NCBI RefSeq assembly: GCF_009687845.1
Contig: NZ_BLAD01000043.1
Location: 1-64,000, forward strand
From: Acrocarpospora corrugata
GTDB lineage: Bacteria > Actinomycetota > Actinomycetes > Streptosporangiales > Streptosporangiaceae
Reading direction: 5' to 3'
Length of the DNA: 64,000 nucleotides
The notes under the pieces are model-generated. The model saw nothing but the letters and a program-made list of their open reading frames with translations, made no database searches and was not told the origin of the DNA. Positions 34,865-43,556 of the stretch are shown piece after piece (the first letter of the stretch is position 1; the number at the start of each line of letters is the position of its first letter). The translations under genes and the position numbers were made by a program.

Positions 34865-37488
34865 ATGTCGACGCCGTACGAGCCGCAGAAGAGAAAGCTG
34901 CTGGAGCCGGACTTCCTGGGAGGGCCGCTTTCGACCGGGCCCAAGAAGTCATCCCGATACGAGAAACGCAAGCCCGCGGAGGGTTCCGGACGACTGTCCA
35001 GCCTTTCCGAGTGGCCCGCCAGGCCGGGCCCGCCGGAGCCGTCCCCGCTTCGGGTGGAGTCGCCGCGTTCGTCGCGGCCGTTCGGGCTGGTGGCGCCGAA
35101 ATACCGGACCCAGCCGACGAAGCAGCGCCAGAGGCGCAAATCGAAAGCGCCGACCGGCCGCTACACCCCCTTGACGCTGGTCCCCACCACCTCGGCACCG
35201 CCACCTCCGCCCTTGCCCCCCAGGCGCATGACCATGACGCCGACCTCCCGCAGCCGCTACGCCCCACTGCCACTCATCCCGGCCCCCAGCCTCCCAGCGC
35301 GAGAGGACCCCCCATCGCCCGTCTTCTCCCGAACGGCTGCCCCACGACCCCTTGGGACGACGACTTCGAGGTCATTCCCGAATCCCCACCCGACAAGTTC
35401 ACGCCCGGGATACCCAGAGACTCCACGAGCGACTTCACGTTGCGCCCGTCCAGGAGCTCCAGGAGCGACTTCTCGATCGGTCCGCCTAGGAGTTCCACGA
35501 CCGATTTGTCCATCGGTCCGTCCAGGGACGTCACGGCTGGCTTTGGCGAGGACTCCACGACCGATTTCACGTTGCGCCCGTCTAGGAGCTCCAGGAGCGA
35601 CTTCTCGTTCGGTCCGCCTAGGAGTTCCACGACCGATTTGTCCATCCGTCCGTTCAGGGACTGCACTACCGGCCTTGGCGAGGACTTCACGACCGAGCCG
35701 GCCGGAGACGACGACGTGAGCCGGGACGGGCCGTTCCGTCTCGTGTCCGCAGGCCCCCGGCCATCCGCAGTCCGGCCCCGGTATCAAGCGCTGCGAGAGC
35801 ATGGGCCGTTCGCGAATTTCGCCGACTTCGTGGATTTCACCACCCGAAACGAGGAGCTGACGGCGGATCTGCTGGAAGCGCCCGCGTCTCCGCACTCCCC
35901 GGACGCGCCGATGGCCCAGTACTGGCTCGCCCAGGCCCGCAGGGTCGCCTCCGACTCACTGGCCGACCTCGGCCCGCTGATATGGCAGTCCGCGACCCTG
36001 TGGCGGGCCATCGGCAGATCCCTGAACCTGACCGAGACCGACAGGGCCAACCTGCTGGCCGAGCTCTACTGGACGAAAGGCCGCGACAACGAGGCGTTCG
36101 ACGAGGAACTGGTCCCATTGGACGCCCATCTGCGGAAGGCAGGCCTGTTCGAGGACTTCTACATGCAGCTCGCGATGCTCCGGGACGGGCAGGCATTGCC
36201 GGACACGGCGCCCATCGAGATGGCGACGACGAAAGCCGCCGGGTATCGCGACTACCGGCAGGCGGCCGCAGCGGCCACGAAATTCATGGAGAAGCGGGTG
36301 AGCGACCTGCAGACCAGGCTCCTGCGGGAACACCGCTCCCACCAAGAATGGCTGAGAGAGATGGCCGGACTGCCGGAGCTCGACTACGACCGCTCGCTCG
36401 ACCGGCTGGCCGACGTGCTCACCTCGCTCAAGGGCGACCGAGTGTGCGTCGCGATACTCACAAAGGCCGCGAGATCGGGCATCACCGCCAACCGGCCGGA
36501 CGGCCTCATGGCGGAGGACCTGGAGGCCCTGCTGCGCGCCTCCCGGGCCGTGGGCTCGGCCGCCGAGGCGCAACTGGCGGAACTGACGCGGCTGATGACG
36601 TCCCGCCTGAGCCCCGAAGCCCAGCCGACCAGCCGGGCGAAAGCCCGCTTCCAAGCCCGGCTGCGCAAAACCGTCGCCTTCCTCAGAACGCTGGAGCAGA
36701 GCCAGGGCCGAATCCGGGTCATCGGCTACAACAGCGCCCTGCCAGTGGCGGGGGACCAGGATCACGAGCAGGAGATGCATGCCGAAATGCAGGCGCTGGC
36801 CATCTCCCTCAACCACCCGAAAGGCGCCAAGCTGGGCGTCGCAAAGCTCTGCCGCATCAAATGCTGGATGGTCCTGCAGGACGTGTGGCCGGGAGTCTTC
36901 GACCGCATGCTGGCCACGCACATGACCACCTACCCATGGCCCCCGCCCCTGTTCCTGGCCAAGAAGGAGCCACTCACCCGGCTGTACGGCGGCAGCCTGA
37001 CCGAGCGGCCGAAGGAGGTGGAGGCCGCGTTGGCCCACCCCGTCGGCCTGGGACCACTGATGAACGCCTTCGCCCACGTGAAGGGCCGCAAAATCACCGA
37101 CGACACCGGATACGCGTCGAGCGGGGACGACGCGGAACCGCTCCCATCCTCACCCGTGCCGCCACCGGCCGGCCCAGACCAGGATTTCCAGGACTATCTA
37201 GGCACGGGCGTGCAACTGACATCGGCCGAAGAACTGGCGGCACAAGGCCCTGCGCGGCCGTCACCCATCTCCGGCGCCAGCGCTCGGAAGGTCACGGAGA
37301 GCCCGCTCACGAAGGTCAAGCGCAGCACTTCCGTCATCTCGCCCGTACCCGTCCCGACCCGCCCACGGTCCAGCACGACCACCACCACCTCGACCACGAC
37401 CAGCACGACCCCACGCGTCCCCGACAAACCGCCGACCATTACCACGTCCAGACGCAGCAGCTCATCTCAGCGCAAAAAGTCCAGGTAA
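34865..37488 (+). CDS. Large disordered protein with deaminase-like domain; apparent frameshift near 35308
   Basis: The protein begins in one frame (STPYEPQKRKLLEPDFLGG, from ATG 34865) and continues in another (TTPWDDDFEVIPESPPDKF onward, up to 37488). The switch lies between about 35300 and 35345, where a run of six C occurs at 35308-35313. After a Pro/Arg/Ser-rich region with two 44-residue repeats comes a helical domain (about 35800-36700). A cytidine-deaminase-like fold follows with HAEMQAL (zinc His and catalytic Glu, His codon at 36778). Its second zinc motif is CRIKC (36850-36864), with three residues between the Cys instead of two. The tail is Ser/Thr-rich. No signal peptide is seen. 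It may be a nucleic-acid deaminase toxin relative; function is unproven. Confidence 0.6.
35419..35682 (+). repeat. Two tandem 132-bp coding repeats
   Basis: 35419-35550 and 35551-35682 are tandem 132-bp units in frame with the deaminase-like gene. A third partial unit begins at 35683. Each encodes 44 residues with the shared blocks DFTLRPSRSSRSDFS and GPPRSSTTDLSI. The units differ at a modest number of bases, so the duplication is fairly recent or kept similar by gene conversion. Confidence 0.85.
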
Positions 37489-37490
37489 CC

Positions 37491-37633
37491 GTGACTGCCG
37501 ACTCAGCCCCCGTCCGCCTGGAGGTGCGAGAGGAGCAGGCGGCTCCGGGCCTCGTCTACGGCGACCACGGCACCTTCCCATGATCGGCGACTGGAGCGGC
37601 GACAACCTCGACACCCAGGGCGTCGTCGGCTGA
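37491..37633 (+). pseudogene. Remnant of a beta-propeller (VCBS/FG-GAP-like) repeat protein
   Basis: Two adjacent frames together read LVYGDHGTFP and IGDWSGDNLDTQGVVG, the pattern seen in VCBS/FG-GAP-type repeats (GDWdGDG-D-GV). The frame breaks at about 37580, where a stop follows TTCCCA. Only one repeat-sized fragment remains, with a stop at 37631. It starts directly after the deaminase-like gene and is probably a leftover of a deleted gene. The family call rests on a short match. Confidence 0.4.
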
Positions 37634-37642
37634 CCCGCTGAC

Positions 37643-37678
37643 GAGACCGGTCACGCGTGTGAACCCGTGACCGGTCTC
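37643..37678. terminator. Bidirectional terminator hairpin
   Basis: A perfect 13-bp stem, GAGACCGGTCACG (37643-37655) with 37666-37678, and a 10-nt loop. It sits 6 bp before the 3' end of the convergent peroxidase gene and ends both transcripts. Confidence 0.8.
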
Positions 37679-37684
37679 TCAGGT

Positions 37685-39961
37685 TCAGACGGTCGCGCAG
37701 CGGCGGTTGTTGAGGGTGAAGTTGGGTGGTTTCGCGTTGGTGAAGTTGTCGCGCTGGGCGTTGAAGCCGATGCCGTTCCGGCTGGCTCCCGGTGCGATCG
37801 TGCCGTTGGTGGCCGCGTTCGTGACGGTCACATTCCGGCCGCTCTGGCTGACCACCCCGTTCCACAGTTCACTGACGGTCTGCCCGTTGGCCCACTCCCA
37901 GCGCAGCGCCCATCCGTTGATCGGCGTCGTGCCGGTGTTGGTGATGGTCATATTGACCTGGAAGTTGCCGGGCCACTCGGTGGTCTGGGTGAAGCTCACC
38001 GTGCAAGTCGGCGCCGGCAGATCGGCTTCGGGGACGAGGAACACGTTGGGGGCCAGGTCGGCCGCGGTCAGGTCGGTGTTCAGATCGATGATCTGGCCGA
38101 GAGTGCGGCGGTAGTCGATCCCGTAGGTGTTCTTGATGTACGTGAGCCCCTGGTCGTTCCCGTAGAAGAACCGGTCACCATCACGGAGAGCCTGGAACTG
38201 CCGAGCCCACATGGCCAGCTGCAGCTCGCCGAACTCACTACCGGGCACATGCTGTTCGGCGACCATGCCGACGAACGCGTCGACATTGTTCACGTTGCCG
38301 TAGAGCGCGCGCAGCCGGGCGGCCAGCGTGGTCCGGCGGACCTCGCGGGTGCCGGTGCCCTCGACCGCGTCCTCGTCGTTCAGGTCGACCGGGTTGCCGT
38401 CGATGTCGAACAGCTGCAGGACGTCCAGACTGTCCGGATCGTTGATCTCGTTGCCCGCGGTCAGCTGCGGGTCGGCGGGGAAGAGCTCGGTCCCCTCACC
38501 GGTGATCGCGGTGAAGGAGGTCTTCACCGGCAACCCGAACGCCTGCCGCATCTGGTTGTACGTCGGCATGCCGTGGTCACGACCACGCTCGATGTCGATC
38601 GCACCCAGGTCCACCACTCCGTTGAAGCACGTCGGCAGCCCTTCGCCGTCCAGACATTCCGGGTTGCCGGAGACCGGGATCTGGAACAGCACGCTGCGCA
38701 GCTGGTTGTCGATCTGCTCGTCGTTCTTGTACTCCGACTCCAGGCCGAGCGCGAGCAGCATCGGGCCGAGCTGGACCTGCTCCAGCAGGTCGGGGTTGAA
38801 GAAGGCCAGGTTCAACGGGATCGCGATCTCGGCGTCGGCGCCGTCCACCACGACCTCGACACCCTGCGCGGTCATCGCGTTCAGCGTCGCCTGCGAGTAC
38901 CGGGACGCGTTGGTCTCCAGCTCGAACTCGCCGTGGATCATGCTGTGCGCGCGGTACCCGACGGTCGCGAACTCGTTCCCGAGGTTGGCGTTGACCCCCG
39001 CGTTGTAGCCGGTGTAGCGCGGCAGCGCCACCCCGAGCGAGGGCAGGAACTCGTTGTAGGTGATGTACTGCTGCTCGGCCATGATCACCCGGCGGGCGAT
39101 CTGGAACTTGTCCTCCTCGCTCAGCGAACCCGGCAACAGCCCGACGATCCGGTTGTGCTCACGCGCGAACAGGGTCTGGGTCGCGGTCAGTGACAGGTTC
39201 TCGTTCGCCCGCACGTCACCCGCCACCATCGCTCGCGCCGGCTGCCCGATCAGCCGGCCGTTGAGCTCCATCACCGGCGCGGCCCCCGCGTTGCCGCGAG
39301 CGTCCCGCCGCGGCAGATACCCGTTGGCCATCAGTAACGAGGCACTGTTGTTGGCCAGGTTCCCGTCCACAGGACCGGTACGCAGCCACTCCAGCCGGGT
39401 GTTGTCCGGCCCGTATACCGGGAACCCGTTGAGGTAGGAACTGTTGGTGTTGGTCTGCTGCCGCGGATTGCTGACCCCCGTCCCCGGCGCCGGATTCGAC
39501 CGGACGAACGGAATCACCCCCAGCGTGCTGGTGAAACTCTCCAGCGGATCGGACGCCACGAACGGAATGTTCGCCGTCTCCCCCTGCGGATCACCCGGCT
39601 CCCGCCCGTCCCGCAGCCCGAAGGTGTGATCGATGAACTGCCCCCAGGTGAACCCCCACTGGGTCACCCGCCGCTCGGAGAACAGATTCTGGTTGACGTC
39701 GTTGTGAACCCGGTTGCTGATGTTCCGCACATTCGGCCCCCCGAACGGCTGACTCAGATTGTTGACGTACCGCGCCGGCCCGACCCGGCTGTACGCCGTC
39801 CCCGCCTGCCCCCACGTCGGATTGCCGACATTGTTGCCGCTCCCATTGAGACTCTGCACCGTGAATGGCACCACAGCATGGGCGGCCGGAGTCCCGGTCA
39901 ACGTGACCGCACCAGCGACCACGAGCGCGACGCCCAGCCGCGCGGCTCGATGATATGACAT
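37685..39961 (-). CDS. Secreted animal-type haem peroxidase fused to a CBM2 module
   Basis: 758 residues. There is a signal peptide (start MSYHRAARLGVALVV, cleavage near PAAHAV), then a peroxidase domain of the animal/PF03098 type: distal His in WGQFIDHTFGL, catalytic Arg in TLFAREHNRI, proximal His in YRAHSMIHGEF, and the terminal helix region VDLGAIDIERGRDHG. The C-terminal 100 residues (from CTVSFTQTTEWPGNFQV to the end) form a CBM2-like cellulose-binding module with conserved Trp and flanking Cys. The enzyme would oxidise small aromatics or halides while bound to polysaccharide. ATG 39961 has AGGGAG upstream. A possible operator lies at 40062. Confidence 0.88.
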   Translation of the reverse strand: MSYHRAARLGVALVVAGAVTLTGTPAAHAVVPFTVQSLNGSGNNVGNPTWGQAGTAYSRVGPARYVNNLSQPFGGPNVRNISNRVHNDVNQNLFSERRVTQWGFTWGQFIDHTFGLRDGREPGDPQGETANIPFVASDPLESFTSTLGVIPFVRSNPAPGTGVSNPRQQTNTNSSYLNGFPVYGPDNTRLEWLRTGPVDGNLANNSASLLMANGYLPRRDARGNAGAAPVMELNGRLIGQPARAMVAGDVRANENLSLTATQTLFAREHNRIVGLLPGSLSEEDKFQIARRVIMAEQQYITYNEFLPSLGVALPRYTGYNAGVNANLGNEFATVGYRAHSMIHGEFELETNASRYSQATLNAMTAQGVEVVVDGADAEIAIPLNLAFFNPDLLEQVQLGPMLLALGLESEYKNDEQIDNQLRSVLFQIPVSGNPECLDGEGLPTCFNGVVDLGAIDIERGRDHGMPTYNQMRQAFGLPVKTSFTAITGEGTELFPADPQLTAGNEINDPDSLDVLQLFDIDGNPVDLNDEDAVEGTGTREVRRTTLAARLRALYGNVNNVDAFVGMVAEQHVPGSEFGELQLAMWARQFQALRDGDRFFYGNDQGLTYIKNTYGIDYRRTLGQIIDLNTDLTAADLAPNVFLVPEADLPAPTCTVSFTQTTEWPGNFQVNMTITNTGTTPINGWALRWEWANGQTVSELWNGVVSQSGRNVTVTNAATNGTIAPGASRNGIGFNAQRDNFTNAKPPNFTLNNRRCATV

Positions 39962-40061
39962 CTTCTGCTCCCTAACCGCCGGACCGAAGACCGTGTACGT
40001 CCGGCGCGTGGCGCCAGACTCGTCCCGAGCCGAATTACCGTCAATGGAACAGATGAGACGT

Positions 40062-40095
40062 ATACCCCTTAAGGGAAATAAACCCCTAAGGGTAT
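40062..40095. promoter_or_regulatory. Inverted-repeat cluster upstream of the peroxidase gene
   Basis: Two palindromic cores, CCCTTAAGGG (40066-40075) and a near-palindrome ACCCCTAAGGGT (40082-40093), also form one larger imperfect inverted repeat across 40062-40095. A similar half, CATAGGGTAT, occurs at about 40189-40198. The spacing (about 100 bp upstream of the peroxidase ATG) suits an operator. No adjacent regulator is known. Confidence 0.5.
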
Positions 40096-40238
40096 TTGGA
40101 AGATGCATGCCATCGATGCGGCGAAACATCAGAAAATTTCATCCGGTTCACCGTCGCGATCGTTACCGGAATGAACTCATATTCCCTACATAGGGTATGG
40201 TGTCGCTGGTAGCGCAGCGATCTCGCATGCCAGCTGAG

Positions 40239-40417
40239 CTAGGCGGGAAGGTCGAACTCGCCCAACCTGACACCGCCAGCAAAAGCGCGCCACTCACCCG
40301 GAGCGAGATCAGCACAGGACCATCGGGATTTCTTACTGTCCCGCACCACGACTCGACCGCCGACAACGGCCACCTGCACACACTGCCCATTGGCACCACT
40401 AAACTACTGGTCCGCCA
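40239..40417 (-). pseudogene. DUF397 gene remnant with frameshifts
   Basis: Read on the reverse strand, the family pattern is spread over three frames: WRTSS, then FSGANGQCVQVA and VVVRDSK, then NPDGPVLIS, then EWRAFAGGVRLGEFDLPA followed by TAG at 40241-40239. At least three single-base changes are needed to rejoin it and no start codon remains. DUF397 genes normally sit next to a Scr1-type XRE regulator gene; none is present here. The region is decayed. Confidence 0.65.
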
Positions 40418-40528
40418 CTAGGCGTCGGAGAGATCAAGTCCCTGTTTCATCATGCCTCACTACTTCTTATATTCTGCCAGCGCCCCGGAAATCAGGTCAC
40501 GAGTCTGTAAAGAAGTCATCTCGTTGTT

Positions 40529-40969
40529 ATGGTTGACCTGCTGGTATGCGAGCGTATCCAGTGCGTCTCGCGAAGAACTGCGAATAACGGCAGAAGTCTC
40601 TCCGCTCGATACCCACTCCACCGTGAGCTGCGCGACCGCGGCCTGGACCACACCGTCCCCGGCGAAGGCAGCTACGTCGGCCTTCCCGGCACCCCCCGCG
40701 CCGACCACCTCACGCCCGTCTACCAGCAGATCGCCGACGATCTCGCCACCGAGATCCGCACCGGAATCATCCTCACAAACCACCCCATCCCCAGCGAACG
40801 CACCCTCCTGGATCGGTACGGCGTCGCCAAGGCCACCATCCGCCAAGCCATCGGTCAACTCCGCGCCCAAGGCTGGGTATTCACCGTCCCTTACCGAGGC
40901 TCATACGCCGCGCCTTCCGGAAACTGGCCACCAATACACCGCCCCCAAGTTGATCCATCTGCCGAGTAG
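40529..40969 (+). pseudogene. GntR-type regulator remnant
   Basis: One frame encodes LRDRGLDHTVPGEGSYVG, the end of a GntR winged helix, followed by a complete second winged helix (VYQQIADDLATEIRTG, SERTLLDRYGVAKATIRQAI, GWVFTVPYRGSYAA). Double GntR helix proteins occur in actinobacteria, but here the first domain lacks its start and the N-terminal 30 residues look unrelated. A truncated gene is most likely, although expression from 40529 cannot be excluded. The 1.1-kb stretch 39962-41053 holds only this remnant, the DUF397 remnant and the element at 40062. Confidence 0.5.
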
Positions 40970-41053
40970 TAATCGGTTGCTTTTAGGGATTGCGAAGCTG
41001 ATCAACGGGGAAGTGCAGATTCAGGGTTCGGGTCGCACGAGTGAGGAGCCATC

Positions 41054-42148
41054 GTGAAGCGTTCGCTCGTCATCGACAGTCACGCGAGTTCCTGCTATTT
41101 CAGGACCTCGGTTGAGGGAGCCGAGCGTAAGGCGCTCATTCAGATTACTGAGCGCTGCAATCTTCACTGCGCTCACTGTTTCGTCTCGTCTGGGGACTGG
41201 GGACACCATATGAGCCTGACCGATATTACGGGCGCGGTGATTCCCCGGCTCCTGCGGGCGCGAGTCGAGAGAGTGACGCTGACAGGGGGTGAACCGTTCG
41301 TCCAACCCGAGTTGATGGAGATCTGCGAGGCCATCGTCCGTGCCGGGTTGCCGGTCGGCATCTGCACGAATGCCACGCAGACCGTCCCAGGCCAGATAGA
41401 GACGCTGGCCAGGATCGGCAACGTGCATATCAACGTGAGCTTCGATGGGTTTCGGCCGGAAAGCCATGGCAAATTCCGGGGGAGTATCGCTTCGTTCGCC
41501 ACCACGCTGGCCACCACCCGCGCGTTCGCACAGGCGGGGCTCCTGCAGGGTCTGCTGTCTACTCCGCAATGCGCTCACCGAAGTGGCGGAGTTCGCCGCG
41601 TTGTGCGAGTTCGCGGTCGAAGTCGGTGCCGAGTACGTCTTGATGAATCCACTGTCGCCCTTCGGTCGTGGCGTCAAGAGTCATGGCAGGTTGGCGGCCG
41701 ATTCCGGGCGGATGCGCGCCATCGCCGAGGTCACCGCACGGTTCCGAGAGCAAGGTATCGATGTCGTGCATATCCGCTTCCCGAATGACGGCAAACCGCT
41801 GGCCGGATGCGACGCGGGCAAACTGATCTATGTGTTCGCCGACGGTCTGACCGCAGTGTCCCCTATCTGGTGTTCGCGGCTCGCACACCACAGTCACGGC
41901 ACTCGGATCGAGAGTTCACCGTCGGCAACATTCTCCGCGAAGAGGTGGCTGGCGCCCTGGACGGCTACGACCTCGCCGGGAAGCTCGCCATGGGCGCCAA
42001 TCCCACCTGTGGGGGTTGCCTGATGAACAGTGCCTGCGGGAAGGGATGCCCGGCGGCGGTGATCGCGGACGGCCGCCACGTGGGGGAGATAGACCTTGAA
42101 CAATGTCCGGTCGTTCAGATCACCACCCGCCCTGCGGACGGATCCTGA
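41054..42148 (+). pseudogene. Radical SAM/SPASM protein gene with two frameshifts
   Basis: The N-terminal frame from GTG 41054 carries the radical SAM motif CNLHCAHC and TLTGGEPFVQPELMEI. Near 41567 the frame shifts (STP joins to NALTEVAEFAALCEF), and near 41860 it shifts again (GLTAV joins to CPYLVFAARTP). The C-terminal frame has the Cys-rich SPASM-like end NPTCGGC, SACGKGC and LEQCPV. Joined, the protein is about 364 residues, the normal length for a peptide-modifying SPASM enzyme. GAGGAGCC precedes the GTG. Two independent indels argue for decay, though sequencing error is possible. The stop overlaps the next gene (TGATG). Confidence 0.72.
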
Positions 42149-42969
42149 TGGATGGGTTGTTCATCGCCGTAGAGGGGCCCAATGGCGTGGGGAAGTCGAC
42201 CACGGTGAACCGGCTGGCATCGAGGCTCCGGGGGCTTGGTATGGCCGCGCACCCCACCACCGAACCGACGGACACTCCGTTGGGGCGCCTGATCCGGACC
42301 AGTGAATCCACGCTGACCGGTCGTGCGATGGCCCTGGCGGTGGCCGCCGACCGTACGCAGCACGTCGACAAGGAGGTTGAGCCGGCGCTGGCCGCAGGGC
42401 AGGGGCGGCCACCGGCGCTCGACCAGGTGAGCATCCCCGGGCGGGTCGCCGTAGCGGTCCTGGACACTGATCCTCGGACCTGGTTTCTCAGCGTCTATGT
42501 GCCCAGCCGGGATCGTGGCGCGGACAAGACCACGCGCAAGGAGATGTTCGTCGGCTCGCTCCTCAAACTCCTGGCCGAACTCCCGGCGGGACCGCATGAC
42601 CACCTGGTGATCGGTGGCGACTACAACGTGATCCCCGCCGATCACGACCCGCTCCACCCGGGATTCCTGCCGTTCGAGTTCGGCCTGCTCGACACGCTGC
42701 ACGCCCGTGGCTTCGTGGACGCTCACCGGCACTGCGCCCCCGGAGTTCAGGCATACAGCTGGATCGGCAGGACCGGGGCCGGATACCGCTATGACTACTT
42801 CCACGTCGGGTCCGCTCTGAGCGGCCGCATTCAGGCTTGCGAATACCTGCATGAGCCTCGCGAGCTTGGACTGACCGACCACGCCGCCGTCCGCCTCGAC
42901 CTCGATATTCGGGCCGTGCGGCTGTCCTGCCGGAACCCGGCCGAGCCGGACGCCATCTCCTTGTTCTAG
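42148..42969 (+). CDS. Chimeric protein: thymidylate kinase N-terminus joined to EEP-nuclease C-terminus
   Basis: 273 residues. Residues 1-85 look like thymidylate kinase: FIAVEGPNGVGKSTT (P-loop), then TTEPTDTPLGRLIR and a DRTQHV segment. The kinase lid and C-terminus are missing. From about residue 92 the protein matches the C-terminal two-thirds of an endonuclease/exonuclease/phosphatase fold: LVIGGDYNVIP, DTLHARGFVDAHR, YRYDYFHV and GLTDHAAVRLDL with the catalytic Asp-His. The join near 42410 looks like an in-frame deletion linking two formerly separate genes. The ATG overlaps the stop of the radical SAM gene. Activity of either half is doubtful; an EEP without its N-terminal strands would lack a metal ligand. 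Confidence 0.7.
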   Translation: MDGLFIAVEGPNGVGKSTTVNRLASRLRGLGMAAHPTTEPTDTPLGRLIRTSESTLTGRAMALAVAADRTQHVDKEVEPALAAGQGRPPALDQVSIPGRVAVAVLDTDPRTWFLSVYVPSRDRGADKTTRKEMFVGSLLKLLAELPAGPHDHLVIGGDYNVIPADHDPLHPGFLPFEFGLLDTLHARGFVDAHRHCAPGVQAYSWIGRTGAGYRYDYFHVGSALSGRIQACEYLHEPRELGLTDHAAVRLDLDIRAVRLSCRNPAEPDAISLF

Positions 42970-43499
42970 GTGGCCCGGACCAGCGAGTCATAGGTTTCGG
43001 TGGTCCGTTCAAGGTCGAGACCCAGCGAACACGCGAACGCGTGGAGTTCCTCTTGTACGGCGAGGCCGTTCTCGTCGCCGTGGACGGTGCGTTCGATTTC
43101 CACGAAGGAGCCGGCGTGTTCGACCTCGTCGACGCAGATCGTCATGTTCTTGAGGGTGGAGGTGCGGCGGGTCTTGACGATGCGGACGGTGGGATAGAAA
43201 CCCATGGCCACGATGGCGGAGTGCATTTCGGCCCGGTCGGTCACCTCGGTTTCGTGTTCGAAGCAGGCCATCGCGTTGTCGAGTGGTCTTTTCACGGTGA
43301 ACAGGTGTCTGCCCTGCTGGGTGCGGAGCCGGGCGAAGGTGACGCCGAGTTTGCTCTGGCCGTAGGTCCAGCCTTGTTCGGCGTACGCCTGGTCGTCCTG
43401 GTGGGCGGGGGGCGAGAGGCGTACGCCGCGGTGGAGGAGGGCGGCCTCCAGGGCGGCGAGGTCGCGTACGCGGTATTTGACCTCGATCTCACGGGTCAC
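42966..43499 (-). CDS. CYTH-domain (class IV adenylate cyclase-like) protein
   Basis: 177 residues. The hallmark EIEVKYRV at the N-terminus gives the ExExK pattern of the CYTH fold, followed by paired basic and acidic strands (FARLRTQQGRHLFTVKRP, HETEVTD, ICVDEVEHAGSFVEIE). CYTH proteins bind triphosphates and metal; members include adenylate cyclase CyaB, thiamine triphosphatase and inorganic triphosphatase. The GTG start has GGAGAGG upstream. It converges on the kinase/EEP chimera with a 4-bp overlap. The substrate is not evident. Confidence 0.87.
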   Translation of the reverse strand: MTREIEVKYRVRDLAALEAALLHRGVRLSPPAHQDDQAYAEQGWTYGQSKLGVTFARLRTQQGRHLFTVKRPLDNAMACFEHETEVTDRAEMHSAIVAMGFYPTVRIVKTRRTSTLKNMTICVDEVEHAGSFVEIERTVHGDENGLAVQEELHAFACSLGLDLERTTETYDSLVRAT

Positions 43500-43556
43500 A
43501 GTGGCCTCTCCAGTCTCCGGCGACTGGGGGAATCTACCTTGGGGCGGCGGGTGGCG

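Noticed and set aside
35257-35895. Repeat-rich open frames on the minus strand
   Set aside because: They mirror the 132-bp coding repeats of the plus-strand gene, which has the recognisable domain downstream.
40201-40260. A stretch that resembles part of a tRNA on the minus strand (AGCTCAGCTGGCA and a short hairpin)
   Set aside because: No acceptor stem or T-arm can be drawn, and the bases are explained by the end of the DUF397 remnant.
40460-40870. Open frame on the minus strand ending in a plausible C-terminus
   Set aside because: Most of it is antisense to the GntR remnant and has skewed composition. Only the last 35 residues look natural, and no family was recognised.
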